From NCBI RefSeq assembly GCF_018449695.1, contig NZ_JAAVUY010000021.1, positions 62,001 through 126,000 on the forward strand: a stretch of 64,000 nt of DNA. Reading direction: 5' to 3'. Below the pieces are notes generated by a model. The model was not told the DNA's origin. It searched no databases and was given only the letters and a program-made list of their open reading frames with translations. Each line of letters begins with the position of its first letter. The stretch's first letter is position 1. This document shows positions 1 through 7,059 of this stretch, one piece after another. The stretch comes from Bradyrhizobium sp. dw_411. GTDB taxonomy: Bacteria; Pseudomonadota; Alphaproteobacteria; Rhizobiales; Xanthobacteraceae. The position numbers were made by a program, and so were the translations under genes.

Positions 1-47
1 CTCAGCTTAGGAAAGGCTCTTTCAGGACAGGCTTTTTACGACAGGCC

Positions 48-635
48 CTAAGAGAGGCTTGGGGCCTTGGTCGCGAACTGCTCGTCCTGCGGCTTGCCGG
101 GCAGGGCGTTGTGAGCCTTGGCGTAATCGACGACTTCGCCGAGCAGCTTCTGGCCCAGCGGCGCCAGCGCGCGTTCCCACAACTCGCGGGCGGTTTCGCC
201 TTTTTTGACGAAACACCATTCCTGCGCCGCAATGGCCCCGGCATCCATGCGGTCGGCCAGATGGTAGACGCTGCCGCCGGCGATCGGATCGCCCTCGCGG
301 ATCGTCCATTCGACGGCCGCGATGCCGCGATGGCGCGGCAGCAGCGAGGGATGGTAGCCGATACCCCCGAGCCGTGCCGCTGCGAGGGCCTCGCGGCTGA
401 TGCGGGCATGGCTGTGCGCGGTGACAATCAGGTCGGTCCCGTCGGCGATTTCCGAGGCCACGACCAGCTTGGGGTCGGCCTGCACGGCGACCTCGATCCC
501 GGCGGCGCGGGCCGATGCGGCAAGCCGGTCATCGGCGTCCGCGACCACGACCCTGACGATATCGACACCGCGTTGACGCAGCATGGCCAGTGTCGTCACG
601 CCGAAATGGCGGGAGCCGACGAGGGTGATCCGCAT
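48..635 (-). CDS. Formyltransferase-family protein (single domain)
   Basis: A 195-residue protein with the formyl transferase N-terminal fold. The core motif HPSLLP lies at residues 95-100 and the catalytic-type Asp at 131 in DRMDAG, as in methionyl-tRNA and phosphoribosylglycinamide formyltransferases. It is much shorter than Fmt (about 310 residues) and lacks Fmt's C-terminal domain. The Asn expected upstream of the HPSLLP loop is not obvious; AHSHAR occupies that region. It probably moves a formyl group from 10-formyl-tetrahydrofolate to an amine, but the acceptor is unknown. I chose ATG 635, where MRITLVG opens the first beta strand and a GGAAGA motif lies upstream; an in-frame start at 698 would add 21 unstructured residues. 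Confidence 0.75.
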   Translation of the reverse strand: MRITLVGSRHFGVTTLAMLRQRGVDIVRVVVADADDRLAASARAAGIEVAVQADPKLVVASEIADGTDLIVTAHSHARISREALAAARLGGIGYHPSLLPRHRGIAAVEWTIREGDPIAGGSVYHLADRMDAGAIAAQEWCFVKKGETARELWERALAPLGQKLLGEVVDYAKAHNALPGKPQDEQFATKAPSLS

Positions 636-807
636 GGAGGTTCTTCCGTCAGGGTTAGACATCTGCCCCGTCGATAACACGTCGCAGGCGTCTGTCACGC
701 CGCCGGAAATGGCGGCAGCGGGTTATCAACAGGACCCGGCCAGGCCGGACAATGCGCCGGCGGCGCCCTCGGGTCATTACCCCTGAAAGCAGGGCCCTTT
801 CAAACAA

Positions 808-830
808 AAAGACCGCCGGAGGCGGTCTTT
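808..830 (-). terminator. Intrinsic terminator of the GCG_CRPN gene
   Basis: A perfect 10-bp inverted repeat, AAAGACCGCC / GGCGGTCTTT, with a GGA/TCC loop. Read on the minus strand it runs into TTTTTGTTTG. It sits about 30 nt downstream of the stop of the minus-strand gene at 863-1150. Confidence 0.8.
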
Positions 831-862
831 CGTGTCGTGATAGCCGCGATTTGGCGTGCGGA

Positions 863-1150
863 TCAGTTGCAAACCATCACGCAACGGCCATCCGGGTAGC
901 AGACCCGATGACGTCCGGCACCGCCGCAGGGACCGCGGCCGGGTTCCACGATAACCGCGCCGGGAACGACGACGACTTCGCGGCGGTTCGGCACGCATCG
1001 ATCATAGGGACCGCGATGAAAGCCCGGACCGCAGCCTTCGGCGACCTTGATGATCATGCTGGCCGGAGCCTGGTCAGGCGCCAGCGGCAGGGCCTGCACG
1101 GCGCTGCCCGACAGTCCCAAGATGAAAGCAAGAGCGACAAGCTTGTTCAT
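863..1150 (-). CDS. Small secreted GCG_CRPN-type protein
   Basis: A 95-residue protein with a signal peptide (MNKLVALAFILGLSGSAVQA). It carries the segment GCGPGFHRGPYDRCVPN, which matches the GCG_CRPN short domain of small exported alphaproteobacterial proteins. Six Cys follow the leader: two in this motif and four in the C-terminal CGGAGRHRVCYPDGRCVMVC, so disulfides are likely in the periplasm. Function is not known. A GGGGAG ribosome site precedes the ATG and an intrinsic terminator follows, so it is probably monocistronic. Confidence 0.8.
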   Translation of the reverse strand: MNKLVALAFILGLSGSAVQALPLAPDQAPASMIIKVAEGCGPGFHRGPYDRCVPNRREVVVVPGAVIVEPGRGPCGGAGRHRVCYPDGRCVMVCN

Positions 1151-1242
1151 TCGTTTCTCCCCTGATGGATGTATTGCGCCTCACGTATGAGCCACGCATG
1201 ACCGTGACGTAAAGCAGGATTATTTGGCCGTGATGACGTCGT

Positions 1243-1638
1243 TTATTTAGCCGATTTACTGCCTGCTTTGCTGCCCGGTTTATCGCGTCCGAATTTCGGA
1301 ATCGATTCGGCGAATCCGTTGAAGCAAGTCAGTCGGTCATCCTGCTCTTTGACGAACTTGCAGTCCATCACGCCTTTCGCGGCCGGCGGATTCGGCTTGG
1401 GCTTCGGCGGGATGACGCCGTCGTAGCAATCCAGACGGTCCTTGGTACCGTCGTCGAGCGTCAGACAGTCCTGAAGCTTCTCGGCGATCGATCGGTTGGA
1501 CGCGGCGGCGGCGCTCTTGTGCGGTTTCGCCTTTGCCGCCGGCGCGGGCGCCGTCTCTGCGCCGTCGTCTTGAGGCGGGGTTTGCGCAAAGGCTGCCGCG
1601 GTAGACAGCACGACGATCAATGCCAGCAATTTCTTCAT
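1243..1638 (-). CDS. Secreted protein with paired DRLxCY/F motifs
   Basis: A 131-residue exported protein. The signal peptide ends at AAAFA and is followed by a low-complexity Ala/Pro/Lys linker. Two related segments follow, one with DRLDCYD and one with DRLTCFNGF, each pairing an acidic residue and a Cys. Such motifs occur in many small periplasmic proteins of alphaproteobacteria and in VasI-like proteins, but no type VI secretion genes are nearby, so I assign no function. GGGGAAAA precedes the ATG. It is transcribed away from the gene at 1988. Confidence 0.65.
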   Translation of the reverse strand: MKKLLALIVVLSTAAAFAQTPPQDDGAETAPAPAAKAKPHKSAAAASNRSIAEKLQDCLTLDDGTKDRLDCYDGVIPPKPKPNPPAAKGVMDCKFVKEQDDRLTCFNGFAESIPKFGRDKPGSKAGSKSAK

Positions 1639-1987
1639 GTCATTTTCCCCTTCGCCTCGATCCCGAATCGTGAGTCAAAGCCTTTAGTCGAAGTCTTGAG
1701 TCGAAGCTCTCTACAAGGCGCTGCCTGGCTTCGCCAGCGCGTTTTTGGCTGCCGAGATCTCGCCGCCCTTGCGGATTAAGGCGATGGACCGCGACACGCT
1801 AGAACGACCGCTCGATACGCGATCTTACTGATTTTTAACAAGACAAAATGCGTGAACCCCGTCAGCAATGTCGCAGAATTGTTGATCGAGCGGTTTTTTG
1901 CGGCGGCGCTGTTTCCATTATCGCGCTATACGGCTTTTCCAAATACGGCTTTTCTGACCTGCGGCATCGAAATGGAGGCAGCGTGAC
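1639..1987. other. Divergent intergenic region with one hairpin
   Basis: About 350 nt between divergent genes, presumably holding both promoters. The only clear structure is a hairpin at about 1719-1743: GCGCTG and CAGCGC arms enclose CTGGC-TTC-GCCAG, and GTTTTT follows on the plus strand. It resembles a Rho-independent terminator but no plus-strand gene lies upstream. A small RNA is possible; nothing else is visible. Confidence 0.3.
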
Positions 1988-2812
1988 ATGAACACATCCG
2001 GAAACAAATCCAGGAGCACATCAAAGCGCTCTCGGATCATCCTCCCTCTGGTGTCGATCGTGACCGCGTTTGCGCTGTCGGCGCAGGCGCAGGAAGCCCC
2101 GAAAGGACCCCCGCCGAAGGGAGGCCCAGCCAGGCCGGCAGTGCAGGGTGCGCATCCGCCAGGCCAGGGGCAGCCAGGTCCAAGACAAGCGGGTCCAGGA
2201 CAAGCGGCTCCAAGACAAGCAGGTCCCGCAGGTCCAGGGCGCCCCGCGGGGGTGCCGGGCCGGGGGCCTCAGGACGGGCGTTTTGCGCGCGGCGCGCCGG
2301 CCCGCAATTTCGGCGGCCACGCCTATCACGGCCGTATGGCCTGGGAGGGCGGACGCTGGCGCCAGGAAATGCACAATGGGCGCTATGGCTGGTGGTGGGA
2401 CGTTGGCGGCGCCTGGTATTTTTATCCGCAACGGATGGACGGTCCGCCGGCCTATGTGTCCGATCTTGAGTTCGTGGATGATGGCGGCGGTCCGGATGGA
2501 CCGGATGATGGAACGGTCGTGGGCGGTTATCCGCCGCCCGGAGCCTATGCGCCTCCACCGCCGCCACCTCCGGGTCCGCCGGATGCGGCCTCGGGCGCGG
2601 TGGGAGGCGCCATTGTCGGCGGATTGCTCGGTGGTCTGATCTCCGGGCGGCCGGGCGGGGCGATAGCCGGTGCGGTCGCCGGCGGAACGGTTGGCGCGAT
2701 CGCGGGTGCCCAGGCTGCGGCGCGGCCCGGCTATTATCTGGCGCAAGGCAATTGCTATTACAAATATCCGTCGGGACAGTACGTTCAGGTCGATCCGCGC
2801 AGTTGTTATTGA
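1988..2812 (+). CDS. Secreted proline-rich protein with glycine zipper
   Basis: A 274-residue exported protein. The signal peptide ends near residue 34 (ALSAQA). Residues about 36-95 are a Pro/Gly/Gln linker, partly built from a 15-bp DNA repeat. Residues about 110-160 are rich in aromatic residues (motifs WEGGRWRQ, GRYGWWWDVG, YFYPQ). After a poly-Pro stretch comes a glycine zipper (GGAIVGGLLGGLISG and repeats, about 205-240), which usually inserts in or packs against membranes. The tail NCYYKYPSGQY...CY has two Cys. It is probably a cell-envelope protein; family members in Bradyrhizobium are unassigned. Confidence 0.75.
   Translation: MNTSGNKSRSTSKRSRIILPLVSIVTAFALSAQAQEAPKGPPPKGGPARPAVQGAHPPGQGQPGPRQAGPGQAAPRQAGPAGPGRPAGVPGRGPQDGRFARGAPARNFGGHAYHGRMAWEGGRWRQEMHNGRYGWWWDVGGAWYFYPQRMDGPPAYVSDLEFVDDGGGPDGPDDGTVVGGYPPPGAYAPPPPPPPGPPDAASGAVGGAIVGGLLGGLISGRPGGAIAGAVAGGTVGAIAGAQAAARPGYYLAQGNCYYKYPSGQYVQVDPRSCY
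2180..2224 (+). repeat. Three 15-bp tandem repeats within a coding region
   Basis: Three adjacent 15-bp units of the form CCARGACAAGCRGST encode the Pro-Arg/Gly-Gln-Ala-Gly/Ala pentapeptide repeats of the linker in the glycine-zipper protein. The unit is a multiple of 3, so copy change would preserve the frame. Confidence 0.6.
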
Positions 2813-2977
2813 AGTCGATCCAAGCGTGAGTTGAGCCGGCGGACCAGCGATGCGGCTGCCGGCATCGACTGGTCTGGCGCTCAATTGCAACTGTTCCGGC
2901 CTGGAAATGGCAACGGTGTGAGTTCAGCCATTGCGGCCGCCGATGCAGAAGCGGTAGTGTCATGGCAGAGAACGAAC

Positions 2978-3367
2978 ATGAGCCAGCCGGGCATGCAAAA
3001 GTCTTCCGCAACGTCGCTTCCAACGCTCAGCGTTCGCATCGATCTCGATGCCGAAGGGCGCATCGGGCCGGGCAAGATCGAACTGCTTGAAGCCATTCAC
3101 GCCTGCGGTTCGATCTCGGCCGCGGGCCGCGCGATGGATATGTCCTACAAGCGGGCGTGGGATCTGGTGGATGAGATCAACCACATCTGCGGACGCCCCG
3201 CCGTCGAGCGGCAAACCGGTGGCAAGAATGGTGGCGGTGCGGTTCTCACGCCGTTTGGCCTGTCTCTCGTGACCCGTTACCGGAAAATCGAGCGCTCGGC
3301 AGAGACCGCCGCCCGCAAGGAGCTGCTGGCGTTGCGGGCCGACATGGACTCTCGCCGAAAAGCCTGA
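2978..3367 (+). CDS. ModE-type winged-helix DNA-binding protein (HTH only)
   Basis: A 129-residue protein equivalent to the N-terminal DNA-binding half of ModE. The family signature reads GPGKIELLEAI...GSISAAGRAMDMSYKRAWDLVDEIN, followed by the wing region GGKNGGGAVLTPFG. The C-terminal molybdate-binding (TOBE) domains of ModE are absent, so direct molybdate sensing is doubtful. Such short forms are common in alphaproteobacteria as regulators of molybdenum or other genes. I chose ATG 2978 because the longer in-frame reading from a TTG at 2831 adds 49 residues unlike the family. No molybdate transport genes are adjacent. Confidence 0.75.
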   Translation: MSQPGMQKSSATSLPTLSVRIDLDAEGRIGPGKIELLEAIHACGSISAAGRAMDMSYKRAWDLVDEINHICGRPAVERQTGGKNGGGAVLTPFGLSLVTRYRKIERSAETAARKELLALRADMDSRRKA

Positions 3368-3650
3368 ATGGCCTCAAGCAGTTCGATCCCGTCTGATCCC
3401 CGCTATGCCAAGGGGTCTGACGGTGGCTGGTCACGCCGGCTGGTTTCTTTGCCGCCGCTACTTCCCCACGGCCACGGCGCTGCGTAGGCTGACGCGTCAT
3501 CAGAATGTCGAGATCGACGTAAAACATCCGTCCGTGCTTTCACGCTGCAAGACAAGTGTGCCGGCCGGGTAAAGGGTTTGAGGGCAGTTCTGGAAGTTGC
3601 CAAAGCGGCGTTGGGTTTCCTGCGACAGACAAAATTCGGGGATGGTCCAA

Positions 3651-3908
3651 ATGTCAAAAAAGGGAATCACAGGCCACGACGAGTGGGTGGTAACGGAAGC
3701 CCTGGCAACGGCGCTGATCGCGCTGGAACAGCTTCCTTCGAAACATCAACCGCGTGCGCACATGGAAGACGTCAAGAAGCTTTTGACGGCGGGTTCCCAG
3801 CCCGGAACGGTCAACCTGCATATGGCCCAGGCGAAATGCCGGCTGTTTCCCGACCTCGATCCCCTGACCATCTATCGCGAATACGGCCTTGAGGACGGAC
3901 AACATTAG
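3651..3908 (+). CDS. Conserved small hypothetical protein
   Basis: An 85-residue soluble protein starting MSKKGITGHDEW. It is mostly helical by composition, has no signal peptide or membrane segment and no recognised motif. The body ALATALIALEQLPSKHQP...DVKKLL and tail DPLTIYREYGL look like genuine coding sequence. An earlier in-frame start at 3597 exists but its 18 residues look like non-coding translation. Function unknown. Confidence 0.55.
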   Translation: MSKKGITGHDEWVVTEALATALIALEQLPSKHQPRAHMEDVKKLLTAGSQPGTVNLHMAQAKCRLFPDLDPLTIYREYGLEDGQH

Positions 3909-4219
3909 AATCTGTTTTGATGAGTTAGAACTCATCCGCTTTTTGTCTGGGTAATTCCGGCCGCTGCGGATTCCCGAAGACATATTCCCCAAGATATCAT
4001 CGTTCCCGAGACATCATCTTTCTCAAGACATCATCCGAGTGCGCGCCTTCGAATATTTGATTTGAAGGTGATCGTGCGTTGCTGCATCACATCGTTAACT
4101 GATTTGAAACGAATCCGGGCAAAGACGTGCCCAAGCGTTCGAACTGATCGAACCCAGTCGAGCCGATCAGTCGAATCAATCAAACCAGTCGAACTATCAA
4201 TCGAACGAAGAGCGAGACT
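3909..4219. other. Intergenic region with two imperfect repeat tracts
   Basis: About 310 nt without a convincing gene. From about 3975 to 4035 there is an imperfect tandem repeat of about 18 bp, four copies related to CCCGAGACATCATCTTT. From about 4136 to 4210 there is a degenerate run of 8-11 nt units related to CAGTCGAAC and CAATCGAAC. The second tract ends just before the ribosome site of the gene at 4220, so it would lie in that gene's 5' leader. Confidence 0.5.
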
Positions 4220-4471
4220 ATGCCGGTCAAACATGAACGCCGCGAGCTGATCCCTGTGATCATCGCCACTGTTGTGGCGGCGCTGGGCGCATTTTGCCTG
4301 TGGTCGGACCTTCGCAGCGATCCACAGGGGCATGGCGACGGCATGATCACGTCGGCGATCGCGACAAAGGCCGGCGCGTCCGTGACACCCACGGAATTGC
4401 CGGTTCATATGGTTGTGCCGCAGACCGTGCCGGTTCACGAGTCCACCACGGTCGGACTCGCGCGGCCGTAG
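4220..4471 (+). CDS. Small single-span membrane protein
   Basis: An 83-residue protein. A basic N-terminus (MPVKHERREL) is followed by one hydrophobic segment at about residues 10-28 (IPVIIATVVAALGAFCLW) and a hydrophilic tail ending STTVGLARP. This is probably an N-in, C-out inner membrane anchor with a short periplasmic tail. GAAGAGCGAG precedes the ATG. No family recognised. Its 5' leader contains the TCGAA-rich repeat tract. Confidence 0.6.
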   Translation: MPVKHERRELIPVIIATVVAALGAFCLWSDLRSDPQGHGDGMITSAIATKAGASVTPTELPVHMVVPQTVPVHESTTVGLARP

Positions 4472-4477
4472 TTTAAT

Positions 4478-4849
4478 TTAGTTCGCCGGGATCGTCATCG
4501 GCTTGCCCTTGTCGACGATATGCACCGTCAACAGTTTTAGCGTCTTGTCGCCGATCACCTTGTAGCCGGCATGCGGCACATCGCGGACGTTGACGCCGGC
4601 CTGTCCAGCCGGACGCGTAACTTCTTTGCCATCGGGCATCTGCAAGGTCGCGCCTTCCAGGACATACACCGCTTCCTCGCCGGGGTGCGTATGCCGGTCG
4701 ATCTTGCTGCCGGGCGGCACTTCGAGAACGGCGATGATGATCTCCTTGTCGGTACCCGTGAGATCGGCGCGCTTCAATTCGGTCCGGTTGGTCTGCGCGA
4801 ACGCGGTGGACGCCATCGCGATGAAGAAGATGGTTGCTAAGCGGAGCAT
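4478..4849 (-). CDS. Secreted cupin-domain protein
   Basis: A 123-residue protein with a signal peptide ending near TAFA. A single small cupin beta-barrel follows. The first cupin motif is PPGSKIDRHTHPGEEAVYVLEG, with metal-type ligands His-Thr-His and Glu; the second cupin motif is degenerate around DVPHAG. Periplasmic cupins of this type are seldom characterised, so the substrate is unknown. The start at 4849 is fixed by a GGGAGGAC Shine-Dalgarno; an in-frame start 12 codons upstream would put charged residues before the leader. Confidence 0.75.
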   Translation of the reverse strand: MLRLATIFFIAMASTAFAQTNRTELKRADLTGTDKEIIIAVLEVPPGSKIDRHTHPGEEAVYVLEGATLQMPDGKEVTRPAGQAGVNVRDVPHAGYKVIGDKTLKLLTVHIVDKGKPMTIPAN

Positions 4850-4949
4850 GGATAGTCCTCCCGTTTTTAAGTTGATCGGCGGCACCGAAGATCGTCATCA
4901 CGAAATTATCCCGGTATCTGCGGCGGTGAATTTCAAAGGTGTGCCGGAT

Positions 4950-5170
4950 TCATGCTGCGGCAGCTAGTCCAACTTGTTCGTGCGGATAAGGGCGGCGCAA
5001 TACGGGGCACCCACGTTATGGACGGGGCGGACATTCAGGCGTCAGCAGGGCATGTGCGGAAGGTGAGGTGCAAGTCCGCCCCCTCCCGAACGGCCGTCTG
5101 TACGGCTATAAGGAGGGCGAAAAGGGGCACAAACTCCCGTAAGAGTTGCGCGAATCGGAAAACTGGTAGC
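4950..5170 (+). ncRNA. Possible structured RNA or intron relic
   Basis: This non-coding-looking stretch can form several stable helices. GGGGCGGAC (5024-5032) pairs with GTCCGCCCC (5074-5082). GCCGT-CTGT-ACGGC lies at about 5093-5106, and AACTC-CCGTAA-GAGTT at about 5140-5155. The segment GAGGTGCAAGTCC resembles a conserved piece of bacterial group II intron domain I, but no reverse transcriptase gene, intron 5' end or domain V was found. It lies directly upstream of the toxin gene and may be an unrelated leader RNA. Strand is inferred from the downstream gene. Confidence 0.25.
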
Positions 5171-5236
5171 ATTTTCCACAGGGCACTATTGCACGGGCAC
5201 GGTTATGCGGCTCTATCCCAGCTCAAGGGCAATCGA

Positions 5237-5566
5237 TTGGAGCTGTCATCCTCATCTGCCGAAATACGTGAAATCTGCGAAAAACGTGACGAAGCCAGAG
5301 CCCAGTTGGGTGATGACGCAGCGCTCGAACTTTCGCAGATTCTCGCTGACATTGAAGCGTTTGATACATTTGCTGATTTTGACGCAACATTCGGAGGCCA
5401 AATCACCGATCTGGGGGATTCCGAAAAGTGTTTCCGCATGAGAGCCGGCCATTCGATCGTTTTTAGAGCAGGGCACCCGCGCAATCTTGGGGCAGGCGCA
5501 ACTCCGCCTGATTGGGCTAGCACTACGAGATTAAAGATTACTAGAATCGAGAGAGCTGATGCCTGA
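5237..5566 (+). CDS. RelE/HigB-like toxin candidate
   Basis: A 109-residue protein from a TTG start with AAGGG 7 nt upstream. It opens MELSSSSAEI, has a helical segment (EARAQLGDDAALELSQILADIEAF) and ends in beta-rich SEKCFRMRAGHSIVFRAGHPRN ... STTRLKITRIE. This layout, two helices then a sheet ending in a TR(L/I)xIxxIE strand, is that of RelE/ParE-superfamily toxins of HigBA-like pairs. Its last 8 bases overlap the start of the HTH-metallopeptidase gene, the usual toxin-first order of HigBA. The frame stays open upstream to 4952 through the RNA-like region, which I regard as non-coding. Sequence is A/T-richer than the neighbours. Confidence 0.6.
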   Translation: MELSSSSAEIREICEKRDEARAQLGDDAALELSQILADIEAFDTFADFDATFGGQITDLGDSEKCFRMRAGHSIVFRAGHPRNLGAGATPPDWASTTRLKITRIERADA

Positions 5567-6509
5567 AGTCTCTTTTCAACCGGACTGGTTCTCTAAGCCG
5601 GGCGATACGCTACTGACGCTTATGGAACAGCGAGAACTCACCTCTGAAGTTTTAGCTCGGAAACTTGGTTGTGAACGCTCTGTTATCCAAGGACTTCTCT
5701 CGGGTGCAATAGCCGTCGATGATAAGCTAGCCGGGGGACTATCTAAATACGTCGGCGGAACGCCGTCCTTTTGGCGCACGCGTCAAACAAAATATATCGA
5801 AGCACTTTCACGAGCCGCTAAAGCCGTTCCGAAAGAGACCGGATTGGAGTGGGTCGATCTCTTTCCCCACAAAGATATTGTCAACTATGGCTGGGTCGAC
5901 GGAAATACGAAGCGCGACGAATTAATTCAGGCTTATTTGGCCTATTTTGGTGTGAATACTCCGCAAGAGTGGAGCGATAGGTACGAGCGCTCCATGCACG
6001 AAACCGCGTTTCGTACCTCTCCAACATTTACTTCCAAGGTTGGGGCGATCTCGGCTTGGTTACGTCGAGGTGAAATAGAGGCGGCCGCCATTCCGTGCGC
6101 AGCTTGGCACCCCGAGCGTCTTCGAAAATCAATTGAGAACATTAGAGTCTTAACCAAGACTAAGTCACTGGCTTATTTTATGCCGCGCATCAGGAAGTTC
6201 TGTGCCGAAGCGGGGGTCGCTGTTGTCTTCGTCCGCGCTCCCTCCGGTTGTCGGGCAAGCGGCGCTACAAAATTTATCTCGCGCAACAAGGCGATGGTGA
6301 TTCTAAGCTTTAGATATCTATCGGATGATCATTTTTGGTTCACTTTTTTTCACGAACTCGGACACCTCTTGCTGCACAAATCATCGATGACCTTCATTGA
6401 CGGTGAACCAGGAATAGCGGGAGAATTAGAGGCTGAAGCAAATTCGTTTGCTGCTAACGTTCTCATTCCACCTATCTTTGGACAAATACCAGAGCAATTC
6501 GCCCAATGA
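5559..6509 (+). pseudogene. HTH-ImmA/IrrE metallopeptidase (HigA-like), 3' truncated
   Basis: A 316-residue product. Residues about 20-75 form a HigA/XRE-like helix-turn-helix (LTSEVLARKLGCERSVIQGLLSG). Residues about 210-305 are an ImmA/IrrE zinc peptidase with the HELGHLLLH motif and a distal Glu-rich segment (ELEAEANSFAANVLIPP). Family proteins of this fusion type are usually about 370-390 residues. Here homology stops at LIPP, near base 6473, and the last 11 residues come from a neighbouring relic. The zinc motif is intact, so partial function as the antitoxin or regulator of the preceding toxin cannot be excluded. It overlaps that gene by 8 nt. Confidence 0.7.
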
Positions 6510-6695
6510 ACTGTATAGCTTTCCCCGGGTTTCCGAACGGCTCAATCGGGCGCGAGGATTCCGAATTTCGATAAGCGCGCCTATGACCTCAGTTGTTTCG
6601 CCGCGTGAAGCCGTGACCGTGTCTTTCGACCGGGCAAGAAGCGCCGGATAAAGCTCAAGCAGTATGTCGTCGAGAGTTTCGGCTGAAATGAACAT
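6474..6695 (-). pseudogene. Thymidylate synthase-like gene, N-terminal fragment
   Basis: Read from ATG 6695 on the minus strand, about 73 codons match the start of a ThyA-family protein: a MFISAETLDDILLELYP opening, then RGETTEVIGALIEIRNPRAR, then SETRGKLYSSLGELLWYLS. The catalytic Cys and the rest of the roughly 260-residue fold are missing. Homology ends at about 6474, exactly where the convergent metallopeptidase gene also loses its homology; the remaining in-frame codons read backwards through that gene. This looks like a deletion fusion of two gene remnants. Confidence 0.65.
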
Positions 6696-6834
6696 TTTTG
6701 GCTAACTGGGGTTGCTGCAAGCGGGAGCTGGAACCAAGGGTAGCCGAAATCCTTGATTCGCGTGATTGGTGGTTGATCCCTCCGTTTTATGGGAATGAAG
6801 GCCGCCGAGTGTCGTCGAAAGATGTTGATTTTCA
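6696..6834. other. Gap between ThyA-like relic and tRNA-Lys 3' end
   Basis: About 140 nt with no gene. It directly follows the encoded CCA end of the minus-strand tRNA-Lys, the position where integrative elements often insert. I saw no second copy of the tRNA 3' end within the window. Confidence 0.4.
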
Positions 6835-6910
6835 TGGTGAGCGCGGAGGGACTCGAACCCTCGACCCCATGATTAAAAGTCACGTGCTCTACCGCCTGAG
6901 CTACGCGCTC
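6835..6910 (-). tRNA. tRNA-Lys (anticodon UUU)
   Basis: A 76-nt cloverleaf on the minus strand. The acceptor stem is GAGCGCG / CGCGCTC with discriminator A and an encoded CCA. The D arm is GCTC-AGGCGGTA-GAGC. The anticodon arm is CGTGA-CTTTTAA-TCATG, giving anticodon UUU. The variable loop is GGGTC and the T arm is GAGGG-TTCGAGT-CCCTC. All stems pair, with one G-U in the anticodon stem. It decodes AAA/AAG lysine codons. Its 3' side faces the decayed island at 4950-6830. Confidence 0.95.
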
Positions 6911-7059
6911 ACTTGCCGCGCTGTGTAGGGGGCGGTTGGGTGCGGGTCAATAGCGCGAAAGCGCGCAAATATTGGGCGGGAAAACCCGGATTTCCATGCC
7001 AATCCGGTATTTTAGCGAGGTTTCTTCAAGCGGGCCGCCGCGGGAAAACTCTCCCCCGA

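Noticed and set aside
3048..3272. Other-frame reading inside the ModE-like gene
   Set aside because: Shadow frame; the ModE motif is in the frame starting at 2978.
5050..5090. Cobalamin-riboswitch-like string around GGTGCAAGTCC
   Set aside because: The downstream genes are a toxin and a peptidase rather than cobalamin or metal transport genes, and the B12 box and kissing-loop elements are not recognisable.
4952..5236. N-terminal extension of the toxin frame
   Set aside because: The 95 added residues are Arg/Ser-rich with no fold and cover the strongly paired RNA-like segment; a TTG with AAGGG upstream at 5237 fits better.
6581..6883. 100-codon frame crossing the tRNA-Lys
   Set aside because: It begins inside the tRNA and has no family resemblance; the product start is the translation of tRNA sequence.
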